NCBI RefSeq assembly: GCF_013373865.1
Contig: NC_050475.1
Span: 17,592,358 to 17,656,357, forward strand
Source of the DNA: Monomorium pharaonis
Lineage: Eukaryota; Arthropoda; Insecta; Hymenoptera; Formicidae
DNA: 64,000 bases
Direction of reading: 5' to 3'
The notes under the pieces were generated by a model that was not told where the DNA came from, ran no database searches, and saw nothing but the letters and a program-made list of their open reading frames with translations. This document shows positions 25,216-36,552 of the stretch, one piece after another; the stretch's first letter is position 1; each line of letters starts with the position of its first letter. The translations under genes and the position numbers were made by a program.

Positions 25216-26482
25216 TCACGCTGTAGCCGCTTGCATCCTCTGCTCTATCCTCTTTTGTCTCTCGAGAAGACGACGTTCCCTTTCATATTCCTTCATTCTC
25301 ATAGTGTAACTGTAACAGATACAGCATTTTTGCCCATGTATAACTAAAAATTTGTATACACCAAGTGATACAAATATTTCGTACAATATGAAATACTTAC
25401 TCTTCAACGTAGCAAGTGTTATATTCATGTCTTTCATGCGCACACTTCAACATGAATGGATAATGACGTCTTTTACATTCATCTAATTCCAGGTACTTGT
25501 GAGCACAATAATCGCGTTTATTTTTAGGGATTTTATAAGCTTTCATGTCCTCTTCAGAAAGTGGCATTTCTATAAATCCAAAACACTAAGCAGAATTTGG
25601 ATATAACTAATATCTACCTAAATTTACATAAAGTTTAAAGAATTATAAATGCTGTCGCTGTACCTACAGATCTTCCAACTGTTTAGATAAATAATGTTTG
25701 AAATATAATATCTTTATTTTCCAAATTAATGATAAAAAGACAAGATGTTAAAAACTGATCATGTAAAACAATTATCCGCTAAATTATTTTGAACGTAATT
25801 ATATGCACATAAAAACATATAATGTTTTAGTTTATTTCTCACATACATATTTCATTTAAAATTGGAATATGTATTCAAATAAACCTTTTCGCGGCAAAAT
25901 AATCATTACTATTTTTATTTACTTTCATATATCCAATTAAGAGAATGTTGGCAGTTCCTCAATATATTCAAGCAGAATCTTACAGCAGAGTGGCATTAGT
26001 TATACCTACTATCTGACGACATAATCTGACAGCAGATTGTCAACAGATTTTGTTCAGTTTCTACAGTGAATTTGCAATCATATCATTCATTTGCTACAAC
26101 AATGACGTAACTCAAAAATTATCATTTTTTATTTACGAAAAAGAATTCTGATGAGAATTCACTATATTAAGAGTGAAGAGCTAATGACACATTTATTCCT
26201 CTACTATCATCTTTATGGAACTCTTTGGAATAAATTCCCATTCAAAATTTCGATTAAAACAATAGAAATCTAAGAAACAATTAAATAATTTCGGATCGGA
26301 ATCCATTCCGAAAAGTTTCATAATACGTATCCCAGGTATGCACGGTGGAAAAAGGTTAGAATATACTTGCCTCTAGGCTTTCGACCGTTCGGAAATCCAA
26401 ACATCGGATCGAAAGTCGGTTCACCGTCAGCCAAGGGCATCGTATCAGGATGCGTTATGTAGGTAGCTATCCAATTACCCAT
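25216..26482 (-). CDS. NDUFB7: NADH dehydrogenase 1 beta subcomplex subunit 7 (B18)
   Basis: Coding exons on - are 26482-26371, 25569-25401 and 25309-25216 (124 aa). This is an accessory subunit of mitochondrial complex I, on the intermembrane-space face. Visible features are the MGN start with Gly2, the FDPMFGFPNGRKPREM motif, and twin CX9C motifs (C59/C69 and C80/C90) that form the disulfide-linked helical hairpin of the CHCH fold. The basic YTMRMKEYERERRLLERQKR tail is almost diagnostic of NDUFB7. Length is close to the 137-aa human protein. The chosen start gives the N-myristoylation-type MGxx terminus known for the family; an in-frame upstream ATG at 26521 was not used. Intron 1 (26370-25570) reads only with an AG|GCAAGT donor, a GC-AG intron; intron 2 (25400-25310) is GT-AG. 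It is transcribed in the same direction as U2A' upstream. Confidence 0.95.
25570..26370 (-). other. NDUFB7 intron 1, GC-AG type
   Basis: Starts GCAAGT (26370 downward) and ends TTTATAG (AG at 25571-25570). The exon join then gives R-E-M, which matches the RE-M of the mammalian protein. The GT six bases from the exon edge would shift the frame to a stop within a few codons. Apart from AT-rich sequence nothing else is seen in its 801 bp. Confidence 0.85.
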
Positions 26483-27557
26483 TATTATTTTCAAGTTATA
26501 TCCAGCGAGGCGAGCAATCAAAAGAAAATCGTGCCCACCGTCGTACAGTGATAACGTTTCAGAAACTTTTCACAGCTATTAGAGCGTGGGTAGTGTGCTG
26601 CATATGGAAGGAACGACTGGCAGCACGCGCGGCTTCACTCTTCGACCTGCATCGAGCGGTCGAATCGACGAAGCGACTATCTACTGTCTTCTTTCTCGAG
26701 CCGTCTTCTTGACAACAAAAGAGAGAGAATAGATAATCGCTTCCTCGATTCGACCGCTCGACAGTCGACACAGGCCGAAAAGTGAAACGCCAGCATGCTG
26801 CAAAAAGCTTCCGATCTGGCAATCGTTGCGCTGATAATTGCTTGTCTACTGACCAACTTATGTAACATGCACCGCACGCACAAAAAACACCGACTACTTC
26901 GATCAGTTATTATATGTGCATGAATTATTAAATTGGATCAAAACTATGTGTGTAAATTACATATTGAAACGTTCTTACAAAAATTATGAACTACAAACCA
27001 AGATTTCTTACAAACCAGACTTTACAAATACAGATTTACATCAATATATTTTATATTTATTCAATTTTAATCCGTTTGCATTAACATAACTAAATTTTAA
27101 ACTGGTTTATTTTTTTCTTCTTTCTTAGAACAAAGCACTAAGCCAAATTTATAAAATTAAGCTACATTGGTGCAAACAAGTCTTACTCAAAACTAAAAAC
27201 CTTTACTTTTCAATCCACAAATTCATTGGCAAAGTATGGATATACGAGGGAAAATTCAATGATAACAAAAAAGTTGCTTGAAAAAAGTTTATTACTATTG
27301 CTGAAATAAACACATCGATATATTAGAATAGCGTTCAATGCAATAATAAGGAATAATTAGAAAAATCGCTTCCAAGCTAGTCTCCATATTTTATTTTTAC
27401 AAAAAAGTAGTATCTGTGTTATTTTAAAGATAGTAGTAGATCTGTGTAGTATACAATTTCTTATCAGCATCGTATATACTATTATCACGCCTTACTCCAT
27501 CAAGCTGCATACTTACAATAGGAAGTTCATTTTTCTTTTTCAGAATTAAATTATAAG
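26483..27557. other. Spacer between NDUFB7 and U2A'
   Basis: Holds the presumed NDUFB7 promoter in a CpG-rich block (about 26500-26890), including an imperfect hairpin (26652-26761), followed by AT-rich DNA that should carry the U2A' 3' UTR. On the - strand AATAAA occurs at 27395-27390 and 27293-27288, possible U2A' poly(A) signals. A TAATATAATA-type short tandem lies in the U2A' last intron (about 27611-27640). Confidence 0.6.
26652..26761 (-). ncRNA. Candidate hairpin RNA near the NDUFB7 5' end
   Basis: Bases 26652-26685 are an inverted copy of 26728-26761 (34 bp with three differences), with a 42-nt spacer. Two of the three differences become G-U pairs if transcribed on the - strand, the same direction as NDUFB7 and U2A'. 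It lies about 170 nt upstream of the NDUFB7 start codon. It may be a structured 5' UTR or promoter element, a microRNA-like hairpin with a long loop, or a tiny palindromic insertion. No family is recognised. Confidence 0.3.
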
Positions 27558-28904
27558 TTAATCATCATCCTCTTCCATAGGTTCCACAGATCCACTACCT
27601 GGAATATAACAAAATATAATATAATATAATATAATAGAATTGATAATTATTTTCATTTCTCTATGAATACATCCAATTTACATAAGAAATAATAAATGTC
27701 CCAGTAAGTGGACATATAATAATGCAAGATTGTTAAATTTTTTCAAAGATTTAAATATAAAACTCTAAACAAATTGTGTAACAAATTAATTCTTTAACGT
27801 TAATTTTTATAATATTTAAAGCTATCTATTTTACAAATGTTTTTTTTTAAGCATTTAAAGATGACAATTTAATTTACTATAGAAAAAAATAGATAAATTT
27901 CCATGTCAAAGTATAGCAGTATATTTTGTCATAGAACCTTTACCATACGTATACATATGAATAGTTTATAAGCTTATTTTGTACATACCATTTTGCAATC
28001 GTTCCTCACCAGGTATATGACCAGCCTGCAACAATTTGCTGAGCCTCTGGACCTCCTCCAAGGAAGATGCATTCGTGATGGCTTCTCGAATTTTGTTACG
28101 TTCCTCAAGAGTGGTCAAAGGTTTGTCTGCAGACATACCCGCTGTTTGTGCTTTCACCTTCTTAGCTATCTCGCGTGCCACCTCTTTGCCACGCTTGCTT
28201 CTAAAGTATTCCATTGCCGCTTCACGTTCCGCCTGCTTAATTTTTCGAAAATCGAGCAATTTCAATTGAGGAAACCTGTAGACGATGTACTGTCTGTATT
28301 GTGGCTTAGCGGATACTGGGTTTTGTAATAGGCACAAGTTTGCAAGATTCTTCAATGGTATCAAAGGCTCCAGGTCACTCAGTTCTTGTATCATATTGCC
28401 AGTCAGCATCAGTGTATTCAAGTTTGGAATGCAATGTTCTAGTCCTTCACCAATTCTGACGATGCGATTATTATTGAAAAACAGAGTCTTAATCCTCTTC
28501 AGAAGTGGAAAACCGTCCAACTTCCGTATATCGTTATCAGAAAAGTCTATCGTGTCAAATTGGTCCTATGTAAAAAAATAATGTAGTGTAATATAATAAT
28601 CGACTATGGGCTTTGCACTAAACTTTAGTGACTGGAGGATGCAGCATGTGAATACAAGTCGTTGTTTCTCCTAGCAAAGTCTATACCTACCAAGGTCGCG
28701 CCAAGGTTCTCGATGGTGGGTATCTTATATCCTGCAACATACCAGTGTAACAACAACAATAATAGAATGAAAGCGATACGTGAAATGACAGTAGAAAATT
28801 TCACGTGCGATTTCTCACAAACCTCGGAGATCTAACTCGCGATCCCGCACAGGATTAATGTACTGCATCGACTGCTCTATGAGCTCCGGCGTAAGTTTCA
28901 CCAT
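27558..28904 (-). CDS. SNRPA1: U2 small nuclear ribonucleoprotein A'
   Basis: Coding exons on - are 28904-28823, 28731-28691, 28565-27989 and 27598-27558 (246 aa); all introns are GT-AG. U2A' pairs with U2B'' on stem-loop IV of U2 snRNA in the spliceosomal U2 snRNP, in the nucleus. The N-terminus MVKLTPELIEQ, then RDRELDLRGYKIP, IENLGATLDQFDTIDFSDN and IRKLDGFPLL are nearly identical to metazoan U2A'. They form the start of the leucine-rich repeat domain (about residues 20-140) capped by LKLLDFRKIK. A basic helical region (KRGKEVAREIAKKVK) and the ITNASSLEEVQRL and AGHIPGEERL motifs follow, and the acidic end MEEDDD matches the family. Length is close to the human 255 aa. Short introns and a compact layout fit a housekeeping gene. 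Confidence 0.97.
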
Positions 28905-30399
28905 CGTGAGCGATTTATTGGTACTGAGGCTTTACTGTTTTTATAACAATCTTTCTTTACACTTGGAACAATATGACCGAACGTATAAACAACAAACGCT
29001 CACACTCTTGGCTGCTCTTGGTTCGCGCCGAGAACAGCCGAAAAAAAACGAGGTTAAGACTCGTACAGAGGAAACTAGCGACGCCAATAATCAAAGCAAG
29101 GAAACTATTTAAAATGTCGTTTATCGATATTAGATACGGCAATAATTCTCCTTATCTGTTGAATATAAAGTTGTGTAGATTTCAAAATTTTATGGATTAT
29201 TCATAGGAATTATTTACGTATTGTTTGCATTATGTTTACACAAATCTTTTTCACGTAGACAATTAAAACAATGTAAATAATTATAAATTAAATAATATTA
29301 ATTAAGTTATAAAACTATTAATATATTTTTTATTTTATAGTATTGATTATATACATATGTGTATATATAACAAAAATTTAAAAATAGATTATTATAGTTC
29401 ATTATTTCTGATAAAATCTAAATCATCTATGATTCATTTATTATTATAATTTACAAAACATAGTTTAAATATTTTTACATTGTATAAGTATGCATAATGT
29501 AGATTAATTGTTTATATTTTGCGCATAAACGACTAACTCTGAAACGCAGTTATTTAGAAAACCGGATTGCTGTTTATAGTTAGTCGGTCTCGCTGCATGT
29601 TCACTTGACGCGAGCCACTACCGTGTCTCTTGATCTTGTATAAATTAAATTATTTAACAGATATTTGTAAGTATTTGCTAATCCAAAAAAATAGTTGGCG
29701 GCAATTAAGTTTCTGACAGACTAATAGTAAATACGAATCTCTTTAAATATCAACAAGTTTCTTATAATTAACTTTGAATAAAATGAGATAAATTCCATTT
29801 ATTTAATTAAATTTAATCGGTATAACTGCTTAAAACAAAATTAATATATATAATATATAATTCCATTTATACGTATAAAAAATAAATTACTAGATTACAC
29901 AATTACCTTAAATACATTTTTAGTTTTATAAATTTTGTGCTCCTGGCATACATATTTCAGACTTGAAACGCAATCACAAATTAAAGCTATAAATAAATAT
30001 TACAAGTTAATTGTTATAATTTAATCATAATTCTTTATTCATATTAATGAAACAAAGTGTTATTGTAAGAATAATTTAATCCATGATTAATTAACGACAA
30101 AATGGAAAAATTTCTAAATATCTAATTTTCAATAAATTATTTATATATTTATAGTTTTTTATATAATCTAATCTTTCTGTGACAAATAAATAATTGAAAA
30201 TTAGCAAAATTACAAATAAATCACCAATTAAATATATTAATCATAAGTTTAGTCGAAACCTATTTTTTTAGATCACAATGTACTGCGCATTACATAAGAA
30301 AGAAAAATTAATCTCATACAAATAGCATGTTACCAAATGTAACCCCAACAAATAAAATTATTTGCGCGATTATTATAATCCTTAACATTTGTCGAACCT
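28905..30399. other. U2A' upstream region, then AT-rich spacer
   Basis: The first 200 bp should contain the U2A' promoter and 5' UTR on -, including a GC-richer patch at about 28995-29060. A small CG-containing block at 29545-29640 stands out of the AT-rich background but has no recognisable product. The rest is AT-rich with no gene. Confidence 0.55.
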
Positions 30400-30905
30400 G
30401 TCAATAAAAATATGTGTGATATCCGCGACAATAATTTATGATACAAAGCAACAGAAAACATAGTACTTAATTTTTTTTCTAGCTTTTTTACAAACATGGG
30501 AGTTTCTATTTCCTCCATACGTATTAATAAAAACGAGGTGATAAAAACGCAAACTTAGTTGATTACGCAATGACGGTGCATGATATCTACATTCATGTTA
30601 ATGAAATAATAATGTCATTATATCAATTTAATCCATAATTAATTCAATCAACAAAATAAAAAAATTCCTATATATCTAATTTCTAAACATCTTAATTGAT
30701 TTTCAAAATACTTAGATATCATACACCGTGAGTAATTGCGTAATCAACTAATCAAAGTTGGCGTTTTTTTATCACCTCGTTTTTATTAAAACGTATGAAA
30801 GAAATAAAACTTCCACGTTTGCAAAAAAGCTGGAAAAAAATTGTGTTTTTTGTTGTCTTATATCATAAGTTATCGTCGCGAGTATCGGACATATTTTTAT
30901 TATCG
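30400..30905. mobile_element. Foldback (long inverted-repeat) element
   Basis: The left arm, about 30400-30587, is an inverted, partly diverged copy of the right arm, about 30715-30905. Shared blocks include AAAAACGAGGTGATAAAAA, GTTGATTACGCAAT and GATATC at the inner edges. The loop of about 127 bp is AT-rich and non-coding. The shape is that of a non-autonomous foldback or MITE. Exact ends and target duplication are unclear. Confidence 0.65.
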
Positions 30906-31628
30906 TGTAACACATGTGTGCTATTAATTACAATAATTATCTTCCCTCATCCTGAGGAACATAAAATAACGTAACACAATTCTTATCTTATATTTGTATA
31001 CATTGTGTATTATTTACTCAATATTTTTTTATCGGTACTTATAAAAGAAGAATATTAGATAAAGCTTAGATACTGCATAATTATATTTCCATGATGTTCA
31101 TTATTAATAATTCAATATTTTCAATGCTTTGACTAATTTCCCCCTTTGGCTCAAGTAAGATACAACACGTATTGTATTTAATTCGTGAAAGGACAAACTC
31201 TTGGCATATTTTCCAAAGATTGCGTAGGAGTAAAATGCGAGCGGCAATAAATAAAATCCGTTTCTCGATTAAGGGAAGGAGGGTTAAGTAAATTCCAAAA
31301 TTTTGACAATTTTTTTGCTTATAAAATTAGTTTATCATCTGGTTTCCACTATTTTAAATGGAAATTTAACATCTAAATGTACCTACAAAGTCGTCAAAGT
31401 GACGTGCTCCGAGCGATGCTGAGTGCAGGTATACGACCGCGCGCAGCCTCGAGAACACAAAAAAGAAGCAAGAACAGCTCGAAAAGCAGAGCAAGTGGTT
31501 TTGCTGAATGAAATTGAAGAAGAGGAAGGCTTATTGCACGACCCTGGCGTCTTCTGTAAGTAAATCTCCTGTATGTTTCCTCACTATTTTTCCGTTCTAA
31601 AAACTTTAAACACGTTTATCTCAAAACA
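30906..31628. other. Spacer with an exon-like segment
   Basis: AT-rich except for a richer patch at 31395-31560. There, a 127-nt open segment (31429-31555) sits between an AG (GTGCAG, ending at 31428) and a strong donor (GTAAGT at 31556). It would read 42 codons including REHKKEARTARKAEQ and LLNEIEEEEGLL. The polypyrimidine tract is weak and no partner exon is found. It may be a lone fossil exon. Confidence 0.3.
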
Positions 31629-31935
31629 AAATTTCACGCGCCGTGGAATAGTTCAGCGAATTCTCAACCAATTGCGCTTCAATTTTAAACACATATTCTT
31701 TAAAGTATTCTTTGCATGAACCTAAAAGTTTTTTAAAAAATTAACAATAAATAACGTTTCTAGCAATTTTTTAATAAAAAAATATAACGATTTTTTTCAA
31801 AATGGCGCAGAATTTTTAATTTTCAACTTTTTGATTTAGGTTCATGCTGAGCCTATTATTATATTTTAACGAAAAATTTTTGGTTTTTTTATTTCAGATA
31901 ATTAAAGTAACCTGTAAGTTCCACGGCGCATTTCC
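31629..31935. repeat. Degenerate palindromic segment
   Basis: GCGCCGTGGAA near 31638 is inverted as TTCCACGGCGC near 31919, and GCATGAACCTAAA near 31710 is inverted as TTTAGGTTCATGC near 31840. The nested order implies an old foldback whose arms have diverged. Confidence 0.4.
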
Positions 31936-32141
31936 AAATAGATAACTTCAAGCAGCTTTTGCTCAGTTATTTATTAATATTTTTATATAAAAATAAATAT
32001 TTCAGATAATTGAAATGCTAAATAATAATACGTGTTTATTTGTAAAGCAACAAACTTTATGTTCTCTTTTTAAACAATTCGAGAAAAACAATCGTTTAAT
32101 TGATCCTCCCTCTTTAAGCAATTTAATAAACGAATATACTA

Positions 32142-33915
32142 ACAAGGGAACCTCGCGAACTCGAAAATTCAGATTTTAATGAAACTTGGCATAAATGTAG
32201 AGGGGGTGAATACATGAATTTAAAAATTTTTAATTGGTGCCCAAAAACGGTTTGAAAAGGTAAAACCACCCTTCAAAGTTGAGACATTTTTGCGGTTTTT
32301 CGATATATCTCGTAAACTAAACAAAATATTAAAAAATGTTTCGTACAAAAGTTTTACAGCATAAATATCTCTATTTAACTACGTTATTTATTTTTCGGAA
32401 AAAAACAGAAAATTATAAAAATTTTTTTTTAATAAATAGCATAATTAAATAAAGGTATTTATACTGTAAAACTTTCGTATGAAACATTTTTTTATATTTT
32501 GTTCAATTTACGAGATATATCGAAAAACCGCAAAAATCGTCTCAACTTTGAAGGGTGGTTTTATCCCTTCAAACCGTTTTTGGGCACCAACTAAGAATTT
32601 CTAAATTCATGTATTTACCCTCTCTACATTTATACCAAGTTTAATTAAAATCAGAATTTACGAATTCTTGCGAGGTTCCCTTGTCAGAGTATTGTAAAAG
32701 TTCATTATTTTCCGCAATCGTCAGCCTATTGCAGAAATTATTTTTTACCATTCTCTGTGTATTGTAAAAATTCGATATTTTATGCAATTGTCAGCCTATT
32801 GCAGAAAATAATTTTTACAATGCTCTGTGTATTGTAAAAATTCGATATTTTCTGCAATTGTCAGCCTATTGCAGAAAATAATTTTTACAACGCTCTGTGT
32901 ATTGTAAAAATTCGATATTTTCTGCAATTGTCAGCCTATTGCAGAAATTAATTTTTACAACGCTCTGTGTATTGTAAAAATTCGATATTTTCTGCAATTG
33001 TCAGCCTATTGCAGAAAATAATTTTTACAATGCTCTGTGTATTGTAAAAATTCGATATTTTCTGCAATTGTCAGCCTATTGCAGAAAATAATTTTTACAA
33101 TGCTCTGTGTATTGTAAAAATTCGATATTTTATGCAATTGTCAGCCTATTGCAGAAAATAATTTTTACAATGCTGTGTGTATTGTAAAAATTCGATATTT
33201 TCTGCAATTGTCAGCCTATTGCAGAAATTAATTTTTACAACACTCTGTGTATTGTAAAAATTCATCACGATTGCGGAAAATGATGAATTTTTACAATACA
33301 CAGAGTGTTGTAAAAAATAATTTCTGCAATAGGCTGACGATTGCGAAAAATAATGAATTTTTACAATACTCTGACAAGGAAACCTTGCGAGTATCCGTAA
33401 ATTCTGATTTTAATGAAACTTGGCATAAATGTAGAAGGGGGTGAATTCATGAATTTATAAATTTTTAGTTGATGCCCAAAAACGGTTTGAGGGGGTAAAA
33501 CCACTTTTCAAAGTTGAGACATTTTTGCGGTTTTTTGATATATTTCGTAAACTAAACAAAATATTAAAAAATGTTTTATACAAAAGTTTTACAGCATAAA
33601 TACCTCCATTTAACTACGTTATTCATTTTTCGGAAAAAAAATGAAATTAAAAAAAAATTTTTTTATAAATAGCGTAGTTAAATAAAGGTATTTATACTGT
33701 AAAACTTTCGTATGAAACATTTTTTTATATTTTGTTTAATTTACGAGATATATCGAAAAACCGCAAAAATCGTCTCAACTTTGAAGGGTGGTTTTATCCC
33801 TTCAAACCGTTTTTGGGCACCAACTAAAAATTTCTAAATTCATGTATTTACCCTCTCTACATTTATGCCAAGTTTCATTGAAATCTGAATTCTCGAGTTC
33901 GTGAGGTTCCCTTGT
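32142..33915. mobile_element. Composite foldback element with palindromic 70-bp array
   Basis: Two long inverted-repeat units of nearly equal size (32142-32684, 543 bp; 33374-33915, 542 bp) flank a tandem array (32691-33250) and a short inverted tail (33251-33373). Each unit starts ACAAGG(G/A)AACC and ends GGTTCCCTTGT, with arms of about 260 bp. The arms share CCCAAAAACGGTTTGA, CAAAGTTGAGACATTTTTGC and ATATATCTCGTAAA blocks with their inverted copies. The two inner junctions are inverted to each other (CAGAGTATTGTAAAA / TTTTACAATACTCTG). No transposase frame is present. A relative lies at 50195. Confidence 0.8.
32691..33250. repeat. Eight tandem 70-bp palindromic units
   Basis: Units begin at 32691, 32761, 32831, 32901, 32971, 33041, 33111 and 33181 with no length change. 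Each reads ATTGTAAAAATTCGATATTT, then CTGCAATTGTCAGCCTATTG, then CAGAAAATAATTTTTACAAT and a CTCTGTGT-type spacer, so every unit is itself a near-perfect inverted repeat. A short inverted remnant follows to 33373. Confidence 0.95.
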
Positions 33916-35355
33916 AAGAGTTATAAACTCTTTTGCAAATTAATTAAATCAAAATTTTACTTTATATCATCTCTAAATATCGGTAACGATAAACAGCGGT
34001 CAGTAAAATAATTAATAATAATTAATGTTTTTAAGAAATATTATGTCTCATAAGATCATGATAATCATTTGGTTAATCTTGTAGAAGATTTACCGATAAC
34101 GACGATTAATGATAGTGTCAATACCATAAATTACGTCAGACTATTTAAAAGTAAATTTAGCAGAATAAGAATTCTCATGCGAATATTTTAAACGAAAAAT
34201 ATGAAAAATGTAAAAATTGTTATTTGAAGAGATCATATATGTCTATCATTTTTTAAACATATTTATTTAAAATAAAAATACCTAAAGCTGCATAAAATAG
34301 GTAACAAACGTAAAATTTCGAAAAAATATTTCGGCAAAACTAATCTTTTCAGTCTAGTTTCTGAATTGTTTAATTTAAATTTTGCAGTAATAAACAATAA
34401 TAAAGAGATTTAATAAAAATTTTATTAAGTAAAAAACTAGAAGTTTAAGTAAATATTCTTTTAACAAAAAATTTTTAGTTTTATGTAGTAAAATAAACAG
34501 TATAAAAAATTACGTAAGATAATGACGTTCGATTAATTGTAAGTCTTCTTTACAGAAAGTTAATAAATATAATCTCTCTCGATAGATGTAAAATACTCAA
34601 AAGGACTTAATAATATTCAATTTGCTGAAAAAAGTAATCTCCCTATTTATTTTGCATTTATTTTAATAAAAGAAAATTAATATGACGATTGATAGTGAGT
34701 GTAAATTCGTAAGCCCATACGAATGCAACATAGTAATTTTCCAATTGAGGTGACAGCTTTTATACCAACTGCTCAAGCGGAAATTGAAAATAAAAGTTGA
34801 AGTAATACTTGCTACTTATTATTACATACATTTCTAGTAATTTTTTGTTAATTACTTCCATGTAAATCGTTTCTTAGCTCAATAATATTAATTATTTTTT
34901 TATAAATTATATAAATTAATAAAAATATTACATATAAAACTGTTTGTTTTAGAATTGCGAACTTTGTAAAATAGATTCAGCTAAGTAAAAAATCCTTTTG
35001 TGTTTTCAATTTCCTTGATTAAAGTTGTGAATTAAATTTAAAAAGTCTCGTTAAAAGATTTATCAAGATTAAAAAACAGTTTGCGGTCACGTACAATAAA
35101 AAAAGACTATCTCACCTTGTAGGCCTTATAGATAACCTTGTAAAACGAAGTCTGTCAAATCATGACATCAAATTGAGCACACACATTTGAAGTTTTCTTC
35201 TTCACTATAAATTTATTTATATTTAAAAAATCTCTCATATCTATGCATTTTTTTTACAGTTATTGATAACATCTTTTTATTTATTGTTTACCTACAACTA
35301 AGAGTTTGTTTCCACTTGATAGTCTTGGAGTAATTTCTTTGTAATTTATTAAATA
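33916..35355. other. AT-rich spacer, nothing recognised
   Basis: Uniformly AT-rich sequence with no long open frame, no clear inverted repeat and no recognisable gene. Confidence 0.7.
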
Positions 35356-36192
35356 CTAGCTATGCCCTGCCACGCGTTGCTGTGGCTCTCTATTTTTATG
35401 CTACGTTTTTTTCAAATTTTCTTTGTTTTTGTTGTTTAACTTTCAAGAGCCTTGCTTTATTGTTGCTCTTTTTATTTTATTTTTAAATAAGCATTTATCT
35501 ATCTTTAATAAATCTAATATTCATTTATTCACGTACTTCTAACTTTTTTTTCTAAAAGCTGCCATGGATTTAGAAATCCATTCAAAAACTGTTTTAAATA
35601 AGTTCTTTTTTTTTAATAAAATATAATAACAGCCATCTTAATTTTTCTTATTACCTTAATTTAAACAATAGAAACACAATAGAAACATTCTTCGCCTCTC
35701 CCGGTCTCTCCCGTCTCTCCCCGTCTCTCCCGGTCTCTCCCTGTCTCTCCCCGTCTCTCCCCATCTCTACCCGTCTCTCCCGGTCTCTCCCGGTCTCTCC
35801 CGTCTCTCCCCGTCTCTCCCGGTCTTTCCCCGTCTCTCCCCGTCTCTTCCCATCTCTACCCGTCTCTCCCGGTCTCTCCCGGTCTTTCCCGGTCTCTCTC
35901 TGTCTCTCCCTGTCTCACGCGGTCTCTCCCCGTCTCTCCCCGTCTCTCCCGGTCTCTCCCCGTCTCTCCCCGTTTCAATGTGTCAAAATTTCAATAATAT
36001 TAATGAAAAACTATTTTTTACACTTAAATTATGGCCATCATTTTTGAAACACCGGTATATCCAAAATCAAACCCCATAAGAACACTCCCGTTTTCGAATG
36101 CAACATTGTGTTAAAATTTCAAAGCAATCGGTGAAAAACTTACGGAGATCTTAGATAAGAAACAAACATTTACATCTTTATTTATATAGATT
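35356..36192. mobile_element. Interspersed repeat carrying a minisatellite
   Basis: Begins ACTAGCTATGCCCTGCCACG and ends in ATCTTTATTTATATAGATTA, preceded by phrases such as AAATTTCAAAGCAATCGGTG and AAAAACTTACGGAG. Repeats with this kind of start and end are common in insect genomes. I cannot assign the class with confidence. It has no coding capacity, and its middle is expanded by the minisatellite at 35691-35973. Confidence 0.5.
35691..35973. repeat. TCTCCC(G/C)G minisatellite
   Basis: About 28 imperfect copies of a 9-11 bp unit such as CCGGTCTCTC or CCCGTCTCTC, giving a strand-asymmetric pyrimidine-rich tract with spaced CG. Confidence 0.9.
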
Positions 36193-36280
36193 AAATAAAG
36201 ATAAATTATATGCTTTTAAGCGTACCAAATGAAACGCATCATTAGACATGATATACATACAAATATATATTTATATATTT

Positions 36281-36330
36281 GTGTGTGTGTGTGTGTGCGT
36301 GCGCGCGCGCGCGTGTGTGCGTGTGTGTAT
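36281..36330. repeat. (GT)n/(GC)n microsatellite
   Basis: Mixed GT and GC dinucleotides, an alternating purine-pyrimidine tract able to adopt Z-DNA. Confidence 0.85.
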
Positions 36331-36552
36331 ACACAATATATATAAATGCATACATGTATAAGTTAATCTTTCAAAGGTGACATTAAAATCTACATATACA
36401 ACAATTATTGATATTCTGTAAGATTATTTAATTTAAATTGATTAACAGATTAATTAATCTTAAGGAAATAATCTAAAAAAATGAATGCTAAATTTGTTTT
36501 AATAATTCAAGATTTATCTCACTTCCTAGGTATATTTATAGGACATTCTAGG

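Noticed and set aside
26367..26371. Canonical GT donor four bases into NDUFB7 intron 1
   Set aside because: Joining there to the exon at 25569 shifts the frame to a stop within a few codons and breaks the conserved R-E-M peptide.
26483..26521. Upstream in-frame ATG for NDUFB7
   Set aside because: It would add 13 residues before the MGN start and remove the N-terminal myristoylation-type motif typical of the family.
32691..33250. CRISPR-like array
   Set aside because: The 70-bp units are tandem near-identical palindromes without unique spacers, in a eukaryotic genome and inside a transposon.
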